Assembly: GCA_038748365.1 (NCBI GenBank)
Contig: JBCDIZ010000005.1
Coordinates: 1-64,000 of the forward strand
Length of the DNA stretch: 64,000 bases
Reading direction: 5' to 3'
Source: Alterisphingorhabdus sp038748365
Lineage (GTDB): Bacteria > Pseudomonadota > Alphaproteobacteria > Sphingomonadales > Sphingomonadaceae
The position numbers and the translations under genes were made by a program. Positions 16,261 to 25,767 of the stretch are shown here, one piece after another. The first letter of the stretch is position 1. Every line of letters begins with the position of its first letter. A model generated the notes under the pieces. The model had not been told where the DNA came from, did not search any database, and worked only from the letters and a program-made list of their open reading frames with translations.

Positions 16261-17106
16261 ATGTTGCGCACCACTGCATTGCTGCTGCTCGCGTTGATCG
16301 CCTTTGCCGGCAATTCGCTGCTGAACCGTGCGGCGCTGGCTGATGGGGCGATTGACTGGGCCAGCTTTACCGTCATTCGGCTGGTGTCCGGCGCGTTGAT
16401 GCTGACGCTGTTGTTGGGCTTCCGCCAAGGTCGCGCCATTTGGCCGAAGCGAGATAGTTGGCTCATGGCGCTGGCGCTCTTCGTTTACGCAGCGGCCTTT
16501 TCGCTGGCCTATGTTCAGCTATCGGCGGGCACTGGCGCGCTGATCCTGTTTGCGCTGGTGCAGATCACCATGCAGGGCATCAGCATTGCCAAAGGCACGC
16601 GGCCAAGTGCGCTCCAATGGGGAGGATTGGCGCTGGCCTTTGCCGGGCTTGTCTATTTGCTGCTTCCCGGCGTTACAGCGCCGCCATTGGGCGCGACGCT
16701 GATGATGGCGCTTTCGGGTGTAGCTTGGGGCGTCTATAGCTGGCTCGGCCGGTCGGTCGATGATGCGCGGCTCGCGACAGCACGCAATTTTCTCGGTTCC
16801 GTGCCACTGGCGCTGCTGTTGCTGCCTTTTGTCATCGGCAATCCACCGCCAGAGCTGTCCGGCCTTTGGTTGGCCGTCGCTTCGGGCGCGCTTACCTCTG
16901 CGCTGGGTTACATCATCTGGTATGCCGTGTTGCCGCGCATCAGCGTTACACTGGCTGCTACCGCGCAGCTGTCCGTTCCAGCCATTGCCGCGTTTGGTGG
17001 TGTGGTCCTGCTTAGTGAAGTATTTGGCTTGCGTCTGCTGTTGGGCAGTCTGGCGATTATCGGCGGTATTGCCTTGACGCTCGTTCCAGTGCGCAAGGCT
17101 GAATAA
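16261..17106 (+). CDS. EamA/DMT-family transporter
   Basis: Inner-membrane permease of 281 residues with ten predicted hydrophobic segments, arranged as two repeated EamA halves (about 1-135 and 145-280). The N-terminus 'FAGNSLLNRAAL' and the second-half 'GVAWGVYSWLGR' are typical of the drug/metabolite superfamily. The C-terminal stretch runs to 'GGIALTLVPVRK'. The substrate cannot be told from sequence. It lies 21 bp after the GST gene. Confidence 0.87.
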   Translation: MLRTTALLLLALIAFAGNSLLNRAALADGAIDWASFTVIRLVSGALMLTLLLGFRQGRAIWPKRDSWLMALALFVYAAAFSLAYVQLSAGTGALILFALVQITMQGISIAKGTRPSALQWGGLALAFAGLVYLLLPGVTAPPLGATLMMALSGVAWGVYSWLGRSVDDARLATARNFLGSVPLALLLLPFVIGNPPPELSGLWLAVASGALTSALGYIIWYAVLPRISVTLAATAQLSVPAIAAFGGVVLLSEVFGLRLLLGSLAIIGGIALTLVPVRKAE

Positions 17107-17271
17107 GAAGTTACACATCATCATCAGGGATGGAGCAGCTTGATACTGGTGAGACAGAGACTGTTCTGATAGTGTCATGACGGGCAAGAACAACAGTAAC
17201 GCCATTTTCCGCGCTGTTTGAGAGGCAGATGACGGGGCAAAAGATGGCCAAACACAGCCAATGGGGAAAAT

Positions 17272-17631
17272 ATGTCAGAGAATACACCAACTGAAACAGG
17301 CGGTTTTGATCTTAATCAGCCGACCATTATCTCACTGCTTTATCTTTCATCTTTAGTTCTGGGCCTTACCGGGATTATCGGCGTCGTGCTCGCCTTTATC
17401 TGGAAAGGTGAAGCGGCCGGAAGCTGGGAAGAAAGCCATTATACCTATCATATCTATACATTCGTTTTCGGGATTATCGGCAGCATTGTGGGCGGTATCC
17501 TGACGATTGTGCTGATCGGCTTTCTCGTGCTGTTGCTGGTTGCAATCTGGTTTATCGTTCGCACGATAAAAGCACTGCTGGCGGCGCAGAAGCATGAGCC
17601 CATGCCTGATCCCAAAACGCTGATGTTCTGA
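17272..17631 (+). CDS. DUF4870-type membrane protein
   Basis: Small inner-membrane protein of 119 residues. Three hydrophobic helices (about 18-45, 62-90 and 92-108) carry the usual DUF4870 pattern, with a helix around 'LVLGLTGIIGVVLAFIWK', then 'HYTYHIYTFVFGIIGSIVGG' and a final 'AIWFIVRTIKALLAA'. GGGAAA precedes ATG 17272. It stands alone and is followed by a strong terminator. Function unknown for the family. Confidence 0.85.
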   Translation: MSENTPTETGGFDLNQPTIISLLYLSSLVLGLTGIIGVVLAFIWKGEAAGSWEESHYTYHIYTFVFGIIGSIVGGILTIVLIGFLVLLLVAIWFIVRTIKALLAAQKHEPMPDPKTLMF

Positions 17632-17685
17632 TCCTTTAGAGCATAAACTATCCTGCTATATAAGTGGGTTATAGAAAATTACTGG

Positions 17686-17717
17686 CTCCGTATCCCTTGC
17701 TGGGGTACGGAGTTTTT
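17686..17717 (+). terminator. Rho-independent terminator
   Basis: CTCCGTATCCC (17686-17696) pairs with GGGGTACGGAG (17702-17712) with one G-T pair and a 5-nt loop, followed by TTTTTC. It ends the DUF4870 gene. It lies only 21 bp before the aminopeptidase start, so that gene may depend on readthrough or on a promoter overlapping the hairpin. Confidence 0.85.
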
Positions 17718-17737
17718 CTTGTTTTTCAGGAGTCCTC

Positions 17738-19651
17738 ATGCGTTTGGTAATGTCTGTTTTCGCGCCTGTTCTGGCCTTTACCGCTGCTTGCTCCACTGTT
17801 TCTACCGCTGAAAATCGGCCTGAGATTGCCCCGATATTGACCAGTGAACAGGCGCGCGATGAGCTCACCTATGCCCGGCCATTGGAGTCGCGGGTGACCC
17901 ATGTTGATCTTGATCTGACACTGGATTTTGACGCCAGACGCGTGGCAGGCAGCGCAACGCTGGATATTGTTGCCGCGCCTGAGGCCAATCAGATTATCCT
18001 CGATTCCAATGGCCTGTTGGTCGCAAGCGTGACCGATCAAGCTGGTAACGCGCTCGACTTTACCATTGGCGAGGATCTGGGGCAGGTGGGGGCTCCATTC
18101 ACTATCCGCTTTGATGAGGATAGCGGCGCAGCGCCGGAGAAAATCACCATCAACTATGCCAGTGGACCCGATGCTGTTGCGCTGCAATGGCTGTCGCCAG
18201 AACAGACAGCAGGTGGCGAAAAGCCCTTTATGTTCAGCCAAGGCCAGGCGATCCTGAATCGCAGTTGGATCCCGACACAGGACAGCCCCGGCATCCGCCA
18301 AAGCTGGGAAGCGCGGATAACGGCACCGGAAGACCTTAATGTCGTGATGAGCGGGATATTGCAGGGTGAGGCGGAACCAGCGGGTGAGGGGATGCATCGC
18401 TTTTTCTTCACCATGGACAAGACCGTGCCGCCCTATCTCATTGCCATTGCCGTTGGCGATATTGCTTTCGCTGAATTGGGGCCGCGCTCGGGCGTCTGGG
18501 CCGAGCCGTCCATGCTGGAAACCGCCAAGGCCGAACTGGTCGATACCGAGGCGATGATCGATGCCGCCGAGGCGATCTATGGCCCGTATCGCTGGGGTCG
18601 TTACGACATGATCGTGCTGCCGCCCAGCTTCCCCTATGGCGGCATGGAAAACCCGGTCATGACCTTCCTGACGCCGACCTTTATTGCTGGCGATCGCAGC
18701 AATACCGGGCTGGTCGCGCATGAGCTGGCGCATAGCTGGTCGGGTAATTTGGTAACCTATGCCAGCTGGAGCGATGGCTGGCTGAATGAGGGCGTCACTT
18801 CCTATTTTGAGAGCCGCATCAGCGAGTCCGTCTTCGGCAAAAAGCGCGCGGAACAGGAATATGCGCTGAGCTATGGCTCGCTGGTGGCGATGGTGGAAGA
18901 ACGCGGTGCGGACAATCCCGTTACCGCGATGCGCACGCCCGATAGCATCACGCCATTCGATACAGCGGGCGAAGCGATTTATGACAAGGGCACGGTGTTC
19001 CTGCGCACCGTCGAACAGATTATCGGCCGCGAGAAATTCGATAGCTGGATGCGCGGCTGGTTTGATCGCCACGCGTTTCAGCCTGCGACTTCGGAGATGT
19101 ACCTGAGAGAAATCCGCGAGGGCCTGATCAAGGGTGACGCCGAGCTTGAAGCCAAGCTGATGCTCGATGAATGGATTTACGGCACTGGTATCCCCAGCAA
19201 TGCCGCCAAGCCAGACCCGCAAGCCTTTGCTGCTGTTGATAGCGCTGCCAAAGCCTATGCTGACAGCCGCACGCTGCCGGTTGAGTCATGGACCAGTTGG
19301 ACCGGTGCAGAGCAGATGCGATTTATGCGCAAATTGCCCGAAACACTCAGTGCAGAAGAGTTGACCGCCCTTGATGATGCACTGGGCGTTTCAAAAACCG
19401 GCAATAATGAAGTGCTGTTTCTGTGGCTGGAGGCGGCGTTGCGCAACCAGTATCAACCCGCCGTTCCGCAAGCGGAAGCCTTTCTCAGCCGCATTGGTCG
19501 CAACAAGTTTGTCGCTCCGCTCTATAAGGCTTTAAGCGAACAGGGCGAGTGGGGCATGGCGATTGCCAAACCGCTATACGCACAGACGCGGGCGGGCTAT
19601 CATTCCTATACGCGGAGCCAGGTTGATCCGCTTGTGGGTTGGGACGGGTAA
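17738..19651 (+). CDS. M1-family zinc metallopeptidase (aminopeptidase)
   Basis: Exported aminopeptidase of 637 residues, similar in layout to leukotriene-A4-hydrolase-type M1 enzymes. The first ~25 residues are a signal peptide ending near 'TAACSTV', possibly a weak lipobox. The exopeptidase motif is GGMEN ('PYGGMENPVMTF'). The zinc site is HELAH (His328, Glu329, His332) with the third ligand Glu351 in NEGVTSYFE. A helical C-terminal domain follows from about residue 480. It probably trims peptides in the periplasm. ATG 17738 is preceded by CAGGAG. Confidence 0.92.
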   Translation: MRLVMSVFAPVLAFTAACSTVSTAENRPEIAPILTSEQARDELTYARPLESRVTHVDLDLTLDFDARRVAGSATLDIVAAPEANQIILDSNGLLVASVTDQAGNALDFTIGEDLGQVGAPFTIRFDEDSGAAPEKITINYASGPDAVALQWLSPEQTAGGEKPFMFSQGQAILNRSWIPTQDSPGIRQSWEARITAPEDLNVVMSGILQGEAEPAGEGMHRFFFTMDKTVPPYLIAIAVGDIAFAELGPRSGVWAEPSMLETAKAELVDTEAMIDAAEAIYGPYRWGRYDMIVLPPSFPYGGMENPVMTFLTPTFIAGDRSNTGLVAHELAHSWSGNLVTYASWSDGWLNEGVTSYFESRISESVFGKKRAEQEYALSYGSLVAMVEERGADNPVTAMRTPDSITPFDTAGEAIYDKGTVFLRTVEQIIGREKFDSWMRGWFDRHAFQPATSEMYLREIREGLIKGDAELEAKLMLDEWIYGTGIPSNAAKPDPQAFAAVDSAAKAYADSRTLPVESWTSWTGAEQMRFMRKLPETLSAEELTALDDALGVSKTGNNEVLFLWLEAALRNQYQPAVPQAEAFLSRIGRNKFVAPLYKALSEQGEWGMAIAKPLYAQTRAGYHSYTRSQVDPLVGWDG

Positions 19652-19683
19652 CCGTCCGCTATTCTTAAGACCGAATAAACCGT

Positions 19684-21504
19684 TTATGCTGTTTGAGGCT
19701 TGCGACTGGATTTACCGCTTATTGACCGGATCAGGCGATAGATTAGCCAGAGGAGTAGCAGTGCCAGAATGACGATTGCCGCTAACACCGCATATATCCA
19801 TGGATAGTTGGCAAGCAGCCTATCAGTGGTGTTGGCTGTGAGTTGTTTAACCGAGTCATAGCCTTGCGGCATTTCCAGCACACCCATTCTCTTGGTATAG
19901 CCATCATATTCGGCGAGCATATCCTGCAATATTCCAGGTTCTTTCTCGCTCAGATCGGTCGTCTCTCCGGGGTCGGTAGCCAGGTTGTAGAGACGCCATT
20001 TATCGTCTCCGACAGGCGGAACACTCCGGGTAATTTTATAGTCGCCCTTGTACAGTGCGCTATTACCCGAAACCTCCACCGCACGAATGTCTTCCGGACC
20101 ATAGACACTCTCCGCCTCACCATTTAGCACAGGCATCAGACTGCGCCCTGTCATCGGCTTGGCATCTGCGGTGATGGGAACAACCCCGGCCCAATCCAGC
20201 AAAGTCGGGGCGATATCGGTGACCATGGCAGGCGATGATATCCTGGCGTTTTCAAGACCGGGGCCAGCGATGATCATCGGAACGCGGATACCTCCTTCGG
20301 TGGTATAGAATTTATACCATGCGCCGGGTGTGGATGCCGCAGAGGCCCATTCGGGGCCAATAAAGCCCCAACTGCCAGGGCCGCCCATATTCTCTAGCCC
20401 GACATGATAGTCGTTCATGGATTGCCAGCTGCTCAGCATGAAGTTTACATCACCGCGCGAAGGTTCAGGACCATTGTCTGAAGTGATGACAAAGATTGTG
20501 TTCTCATACTGACCCTTCGCCTTGAGATGCGCGATAAACCGACCGATATGGAAGTCCATCGCCTCAATCATCGCGGCATTGACCGCCATGCGCGCGGCAT
20601 AAAGCTCGCGGTCTTTATCGCTCAGGTCATCCCATTTGCGCAGATGGGAGGGGCGGTCTGCGGGTGGCGCGCCTTGCGGGACCAGACCAAGTTGCTGTGC
20701 GCGTTGGTGACGGACTTTGCGCAGCGCATCCCAACCATCATCATAGCGACCTTGGTAATTGGCGATAAATTCTTCCGGTGCCTGTACCGGTATATGGATC
20801 GCCTGAAATGGCAGATAGGCAAAGAACGGTTTGTTGGCGTTAGTTTGCTCAAGATAATCGATCATGGTGTCGACAATGAAGCGTGAGGAATAAAAATCTT
20901 CGGGCAGACTCGCCTCGACACCATCCTCAAACCAGGGGGCGTCCTTGTAGAACGGCATATAGGAGCGGTCTTCCCAATTGTCCGCCCCCGATGCGGCAAG
21001 CGCAAAGCTGCGGTCAAAGCCATGAGCTTGGGGCATTTCTTCGGGCGTCTTACCCAAATGCCACTTGCCGCTGAGCAAGGTGCGATAACCGGCTGCACGC
21101 AGATGGTCAGCCAAAGTCAAAACACCTGGCTCAAGCGCCATGGTATATCCCGGTTTTCCAGCCTGCTCTGCGGGGAGCACTTCGGGAATGGTAGCGACGC
21201 CAGTCAGGTGATTGTCCATACCGGTGAGCAACATCGCACGCGATGGCGAGCAAAGCGGGGAGGTACGGAACTGGGTAAACATCGCGCCGCGTTTGGCCAG
21301 CATGTCGATATTGGGTGTGCGCGCCTCGCCGCCATAGGCGCCGAAATCCATTAGCGCGACATCATCGGCGAGAATGACCACGATATTCGGACGGGGCACA
21401 GACTCTTCTGTCTCTTGCGCAGAGGCTGTTGCTGGATAAATCGCCACCCAAATAGACCATAGAACCAGAAAGGCGCGTGCCATGACTGCTTTGAAAGCCC
21501 ACAT
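19684..21504 (-). CDS. Arylsulfatase, membrane-anchored
   Basis: Sulfatase of 606 residues. A signal peptide (1-29, ending ASAQ) is followed by the metal-binding 'VVILADDVALMDFG'. The formylglycine motif is CSPSR with Cys85, so the enzyme needs formylglycine-generating activity. 'GKWHLGKTP' and 'ITSDNGPE' are further conserved sulfatase segments. A C-terminal transmembrane helix (~573-595) ahead of a basic tail would anchor it to the inner membrane facing the periplasm. The natural substrate is unknown. Marine sphingomonads often use such enzymes on sulfated polysaccharides. It converges with the M1 gene. Confidence 0.93.
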   Translation of the reverse strand: MWAFKAVMARAFLVLWSIWVAIYPATASAQETEESVPRPNIVVILADDVALMDFGAYGGEARTPNIDMLAKRGAMFTQFRTSPLCSPSRAMLLTGMDNHLTGVATIPEVLPAEQAGKPGYTMALEPGVLTLADHLRAAGYRTLLSGKWHLGKTPEEMPQAHGFDRSFALAASGADNWEDRSYMPFYKDAPWFEDGVEASLPEDFYSSRFIVDTMIDYLEQTNANKPFFAYLPFQAIHIPVQAPEEFIANYQGRYDDGWDALRKVRHQRAQQLGLVPQGAPPADRPSHLRKWDDLSDKDRELYAARMAVNAAMIEAMDFHIGRFIAHLKAKGQYENTIFVITSDNGPEPSRGDVNFMLSSWQSMNDYHVGLENMGGPGSWGFIGPEWASAASTPGAWYKFYTTEGGIRVPMIIAGPGLENARISSPAMVTDIAPTLLDWAGVVPITADAKPMTGRSLMPVLNGEAESVYGPEDIRAVEVSGNSALYKGDYKITRSVPPVGDDKWRLYNLATDPGETTDLSEKEPGILQDMLAEYDGYTKRMGVLEMPQGYDSVKQLTANTTDRLLANYPWIYAVLAAIVILALLLLWLIYRLIRSISGKSSRKPQTA

Positions 21505-21815
21505 AGTCTTTGCTCTCCTATGCCCTACAAAAGGGTCAAAAGGGCTGATTTCCTCAACCTCAATTTAATGATGCAGTTAAAGGCATTAGTTCTTCAAGCG
21601 TCAAGGGATGATGCTTTTTGACAATCGTGCACATAGTTTAGAGAGCCGCGAGACCGGTTGAGCATCACGGCGTCTCGCTCTATTCCCATGAAGGTGAGCA
21701 GTCAGGGTAATTATGCTTGGGGTGTGCCAAGTCGTTCTGGGGCAATGCGGGCGGGGAATAATTCCTGACTGCGGTACCAGCCGGACCTGACTGTAGTGTT
21801 GGAAGGATCACAACT
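21505..21815. other. Divergent intergenic region
   Basis: Separates the minus-strand sulfatase from the plus-strand SPFH gene and should hold both promoters. A TTGACA lies at 21618-21623, but no matching -10 at a proper distance is visible. No gene or repeat was recognised. Confidence 0.4.
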
Positions 21816-22703
21816 ATGTTAGATTTCGCGCTGTTCCCGCTAATTGCTGTAGTAACAATCGCCATAATCAGCGGGTGCATTGTTATTACCAAGCAACAGC
21901 ATGTTCGCTTTATCGAGACTTTTGGCAAATATAGCCGCACCGCGAGTGCCGGGCTGTCGTTCAAGCTGCCATGGCCGATACAGATAGCGAGCGGCAATTA
22001 TTCGCTGCAAATTCTGCAGATTGAGCGCGATGTCTCAGTTAAATCCTCGGATAATGCCTTTGTCGTGGTGCCGATCCGGGTGCAATATCAGGTGGCGGAG
22101 CAGGCAGCGAACAAGGCGTTTTACCTGTTGGAAGATGCCGAGACACAAGTTGCAGCCTATGTCATCAACCAAGTGCGCTCGACCGCCGCCGGGCTGGACT
22201 TTAACGCTCTGTTTCAGTCGAAAGCGGCGTTTGAAGATGATGTTGAGGAAACGCTGACCGATAAGCTCAGCAATTATGGTTTTCGTATCGTCAATGTGCT
22301 GGTTGATGATCCACAGCCTTCTGATGAACTGAAATTGGCTTTTGACCGGGTTATCGCGGCAAAAAGGCTGAAAGAAGCGGCGACCAATGAAGGCGAGGCG
22401 GTGAAGATCAAGGCGGTTTTGGAAGCCGAAGCGCAGAAAGAGGCGATGATCAAAAAGGCCGAGGGTTATGCCCAGTTCCGCGAAATTGTCGCCGAAGGCA
22501 ATGCCCAAGCGCTGCAGAAATTTGTCGGCGAGACCGGTCTGTCGGCCAAAACCGCGATTGCCTTCTTCGCCCAGACCAATGCCATGGAAGCCCTGCGCGA
22601 TGCGGCATCGGATGGCGGCAAAACGGTATTGGTGACCGATGACAGCATGCCGAAGAGTCTGGGTGGGCTGTATATGGATACTGAGGATGCTGGCATTGGC
22701 TAG
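21816..22703 (+). CDS. SPFH/Band 7 (stomatin-like) membrane protein
   Basis: Protein of 295 residues with an N-terminal membrane helix (4-25), then a Band 7 domain (about 25-200: 'QQHVRFIETFGKYSRTASAG', then LSFKLPWP, then 'SSDNAFVVVPIRVQYQV'). A long coiled coil follows ('AKRLKEAATNEGEAVKIKAV'). Such proteins form ring assemblies in membrane microdomains. GAAGGA precedes the start. No NfeD or protease partner gene is adjacent. Confidence 0.9.
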   Translation: MLDFALFPLIAVVTIAIISGCIVITKQQHVRFIETFGKYSRTASAGLSFKLPWPIQIASGNYSLQILQIERDVSVKSSDNAFVVVPIRVQYQVAEQAANKAFYLLEDAETQVAAYVINQVRSTAAGLDFNALFQSKAAFEDDVEETLTDKLSNYGFRIVNVLVDDPQPSDELKLAFDRVIAAKRLKEAATNEGEAVKIKAVLEAEAQKEAMIKKAEGYAQFREIVAEGNAQALQKFVGETGLSAKTAIAFFAQTNAMEALRDAASDGGKTVLVTDDSMPKSLGGLYMDTEDAGIG

Positions 22704-22761
22704 TGAAGTCTGCTCGGCACGATCCCGAAATCCAAAACTGTAGAGAGTGTAAAGCACAGCT

Positions 22762-23388
22762 ATGAGAAATATGAAGACTGTTTTGAAATCGCTTCCAGTT
22801 TGGTTTTTCACTTCTATCGGAGCAGCGACTGCTGTGGCCTCCGAGCCTATAATGGTCAATTCAACCGAAGAAGCCGCATTGTTGGACGGTCGCTGTGGTG
22901 GCGATGAATGGGATGCTGCGACGGAAATTGCCTTGTCGAGTGACGTGTCTCTTCTTCTGATGCACGATAAAAATTCATTGTATATCTGCGGCAAAGCAAA
23001 AGATGGCGAGCCCACGGCCATGGATTTGTATGTTGAGAATACAGAGACCGGCAAACTCCACCGCATTCACCTCTCCGCGCAGATGGGAGAGAGCATCTAT
23101 GACGGAAGCGAGTGGATTGACTCGGGAGCGTGGGAACTTGAAGATTTTGCCGGGTTCTGGACACCCTTTTTCGGCTTTCAGGAAAATGAGAATGGCGGGC
23201 GTCCAAGATTCTATCGTGGCTCGCACAAACAGGTCCAAATCTTGCGCAAGAAGTTTCCCGGTAATAGCTGGAAAATGAGGTACAATTTAGCCGTCGGAAG
23301 AGAAGGCCGCTGGGTGGAGCACCACTTTCCCGAAGATTCAGTAGATAGCGATACGTCGACTTGGACGGATTTTGTATTTTCAGAGTGA
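22762..23388 (+). CDS. Secreted protein, possible carbohydrate-binding-like fold
   Basis: Product of 208 residues with a signal peptide (1-27, ending AVASEP). The mature part begins 'LLDGRCGGDEWDAATEIALS' and continues with strand-rich segments. 'LDG...EW..A' at the start followed by 'LYICGKAKDG' is reminiscent of CBM9-like domains. This is a weak resemblance and no function can be assigned. There are two Cys in the mature part. An in-frame ATG at 22771 is an alternative start. It lies 58 bp downstream of the SPFH gene. Confidence 0.7.
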   Translation: MRNMKTVLKSLPVWFFTSIGAATAVASEPIMVNSTEEAALLDGRCGGDEWDAATEIALSSDVSLLLMHDKNSLYICGKAKDGEPTAMDLYVENTETGKLHRIHLSAQMGESIYDGSEWIDSGAWELEDFAGFWTPFFGFQENENGGRPRFYRGSHKQVQILRKKFPGNSWKMRYNLAVGREGRWVEHHFPEDSVDSDTSTWTDFVFSE

Positions 23389-23395
23389 GATTAAA

Positions 23396-23460
23396 GCCCC
23401 TCTCCTTTAGGGGAGGGGAGATAACTTAAATCTCCGCGGCTTCGCGTCTCCGCGTGAGAT
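23396..23460. repeat. Hairpin plus CTCCGCG-type intergenic repeat
   Basis: CCCCTCTCC and GGGGAGGGG form a hairpin (23396-23418) without a T-run. Next comes a run of CTCCGCG/TTCGCG units (23430-23457), a kind of low-complexity repeat common between genes in many bacteria. It sits between two convergent genes and may end transcription from both sides. Confidence 0.5.
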
Positions 23461-23475
23461 TATCAACAGCTTGGT

Positions 23476-24669
23476 CTACTCATCCTTACACATCTCATCC
23501 CCATTCGCCATGGCCTCGCGCAGCCGTGTAGCTTTCTCTTCATAGCCAGCGCGGGTGAATGTGCCGGTCTGGGTGGTTGAAGCCTTGGCGGCGCTTTCAT
23601 AAGCGGTGATGGCAGATTCACACCGGCCGACAGCCTCATAAGCCTGTGCCAGCAAATTATAGTTGGCGTGATAGCCAGGATAGCCTTGGACGAGATACTC
23701 AAACACCGTCACAGCCTCGTCCGCACGCTCATCCTGTAGGAGTGAGATCCCATATTGGTGATAGATGGCTTCGCGCTGCCGCGCAGCAGCGCCATATCGT
23801 GTGCGGATATTGGCTTCATGGGCGATAAAGTCATTGATGTTGAAGCCGTTGGCTGGCGCGGCGAATTGCAAATCTTCAAACATATAGCGAAGACCCTGAT
23901 AGTGACCGGGCAGGCGGACGGACATGTGATCTTCGCCCGGAATTTCGTCATGCTGCCATGTCAGGCCATCTGGCTTCGCTGTTTTCAGCGTCTCGACAAA
24001 ACGGCCCAATTCCTGGCGCATGCCATAGCCGTCTTCCGCCCCTATGCCGAGATAGATGCGCGTTTCTGGCTGTGGGTTGTCGGGGAAATAGGCGGCGGCG
24101 CGGGTGTTTGTCTCTTCGCCACCCCACCACAGCGCTGGTGATAAAATGATATAGGCGTCAAACAGAGCCGGGCGTTCCATAAGTGTATAGGCACCGAACA
24201 GTCCGCCAAGCGAATGGCCTTCCAATATGCGGTAGTCGCTGGTTCGGTATTCTTGTTCAATCGACGGAATCAACTCTGTCTCAAGAAAGGCCAGAAAATT
24301 GGCAGCGCCGCCGCTATTGGCATCCCCTTCTACGGCTGAAGGTGTGTAATCGCGCGAACGATTAGTGCTGACAATGCCAACAAAGATCATTTTCGGCGCA
24401 AAGCCGAGCGTGTTGAGCGTGTCGATCGTCGCTATGGAGTGCAGCATATTCTGACGGCCATCGAGCATGTAGAGGACAGGATAAGCTGCATCGCTGTCTT
24501 CGTAACCCTCTGGCAAGGAAACGATAATAGGTCGGTCTTCGTTCAGGATATCGGAGCGCAATATGGTCTCGCTCGCCGAAACAATCGGCTCCTGTGCCGA
24601 CAGATTTGGCGAAAGGATAGACGTCAGAGCAGAGATTAGGAGCGCAACAACCCAAGGCGCAAACTTCAT
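23476..24669 (-). CDS. Secreted esterase (esterase D family) with TPR tail
   Basis: Exported alpha/beta hydrolase of 397 residues. The signal peptide (1-25) ends LSAQE. The esterase domain (about 30-290) has 'YPVLYMLDGRQNMLHS', the nucleophile elbow GHSLGG and 'ALWWGG', the pattern of ferric-enterochelin-esterase-like/esterase D proteins. A C-terminal TPR-like region (about 300-390) is less usual. The frame is open upstream to 24744, but ATG 24669 has AAGGA at the right distance and gives the signal peptide. The substrate is unknown. Confidence 0.85.
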   Translation of the reverse strand: MKFAPWVVALLISALTSILSPNLSAQEPIVSASETILRSDILNEDRPIIVSLPEGYEDSDAAYPVLYMLDGRQNMLHSIATIDTLNTLGFAPKMIFVGIVSTNRSRDYTPSAVEGDANSGGAANFLAFLETELIPSIEQEYRTSDYRILEGHSLGGLFGAYTLMERPALFDAYIILSPALWWGGEETNTRAAAYFPDNPQPETRIYLGIGAEDGYGMRQELGRFVETLKTAKPDGLTWQHDEIPGEDHMSVRLPGHYQGLRYMFEDLQFAAPANGFNINDFIAHEANIRTRYGAAARQREAIYHQYGISLLQDERADEAVTVFEYLVQGYPGYHANYNLLAQAYEAVGRCESAITAYESAAKASTTQTGTFTRAGYEEKATRLREAMANGDEMCKDE

Positions 24670-24897
24670 ATAATTTTCCTTTGCTGGCCTCCAACGACGG
24701 GATCGGCGGAGGCAGTGACTACAAATGTAGATGAAATAATGCATTAGCCATTCCTACCTATTGCGTAAAGGGGATCGTAACAGGGAATGCCAGCAACGCT
24801 TTGTCCTGATCTTTACGTGTCGTGCCGGATTGATGGCTTTGGATAGAGCCGGTATAACAGGCAATAACGGTAATAGAAGGATAGCCCCAAGGCCATA

Positions 24898-25728
24898 ATG
24901 TCGCAGAAATCACCCTCCGTTGAAGCCAGCGAACCTGTCGTCGCTCCGGATCACTTCTGTATCGTTGTCGACGATCTGCAAAAGGCCATCCAGGATTATG
25001 AAGCTCTGGGATTTACTGTCCTGCCAGGCGTTCAGAAGAAGAATTCCGGGAATGCGCTAATCGGTCTGGCTGATGGCGTTTATATCGAACTGGCTCAGGT
25101 CCCTCGCACCATTATGCGCCTTTTGCGCATGAGCCGACATATCGGTCTGTTAAGTCTTTTATTGTCAGGAAAGCGCGCCATGATGAAGCGGATTGTTCTG
25201 CATTGGGGCAATGCGGAGGCAGGGCAGTGGATTGACTGGTGTCTTTCTACTCGCGCGCTTGAGGACAGTATAGCAACGGCGCAGGCACAAGCTGTGCCAA
25301 TCGCGCCTTTGCCGTTTACTTTTCAACGCCCCACTGCCGATGGCGGGATGGCGAAATGGCGTATGACAGGAACAATCGATACCGGTCTGCCCTTTCTGAT
25401 TGAGGATGTGCCGGGCTATGCACCACGGGTTCCATTGACATTGGAACATCCGCATAAAAATGGTGCAAGTCAGCTTTTGCGTGTTGTTGTCGGATCGTCC
25501 GATCCCAAGGAGACGCTGGCTGGTCTTTCGGTGATTTGCGGCATCGCTGCTGACAATGATCGGATCACAATTCGTGGTGTCGACTTCATCGTCGAGCATG
25601 CACCGGATAAAGCCATGGCGGGACCTCTAGAATTGGTTCTGTCTACCACCGATGAGAGCCATGCAGGCCAATTACTGGATACCCGGCTGACAGGTGGCGC
25701 CAAAATCCGTTTGGAGAGTCAAATATAG
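24898..25728 (+). CDS. Glyoxalase/VOC-like protein
   Basis: Cytoplasmic protein of 276 residues. It opens with 'APDHFCIVVDDLQKAIQDYE' and 'GFTVLPGVQKK', the first beta-alpha-beta module of the vicinal oxygen chelate fold in its glyoxalase-like (PF13468-type) form. A second divergent module covers the C-terminal half ('HKNGASQLLRVVVGSSDP'). The metal His is present (His19) but the other ligands are not clear. The substrate is unknown. It stands alone, convergent with crtZ. Confidence 0.75.
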   Translation: MSQKSPSVEASEPVVAPDHFCIVVDDLQKAIQDYEALGFTVLPGVQKKNSGNALIGLADGVYIELAQVPRTIMRLLRMSRHIGLLSLLLSGKRAMMKRIVLHWGNAEAGQWIDWCLSTRALEDSIATAQAQAVPIAPLPFTFQRPTADGGMAKWRMTGTIDTGLPFLIEDVPGYAPRVPLTLEHPHKNGASQLLRVVVGSSDPKETLAGLSVICGIAADNDRITIRGVDFIVEHAPDKAMAGPLELVLSTTDESHAGQLLDTRLTGGAKIRLESQI

Positions 25729-25767
25729 CGCTTGATACGGCTATTGAGCGTGCACGGTCTACACGCT

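Noticed and set aside
17726..19222. Long open frame on the minus strand (about 498 codons) opposite the M1 peptidase
   Set aside because: The plus strand encodes a peptidase with all zinc-site motifs. The minus frame is a high-GC shadow without domain signatures.
21618..21650. TTGACA as a promoter -35 for the SPFH gene
   Set aside because: No acceptable -10 at 16-18 bp. The gene start is almost 200 bp away.
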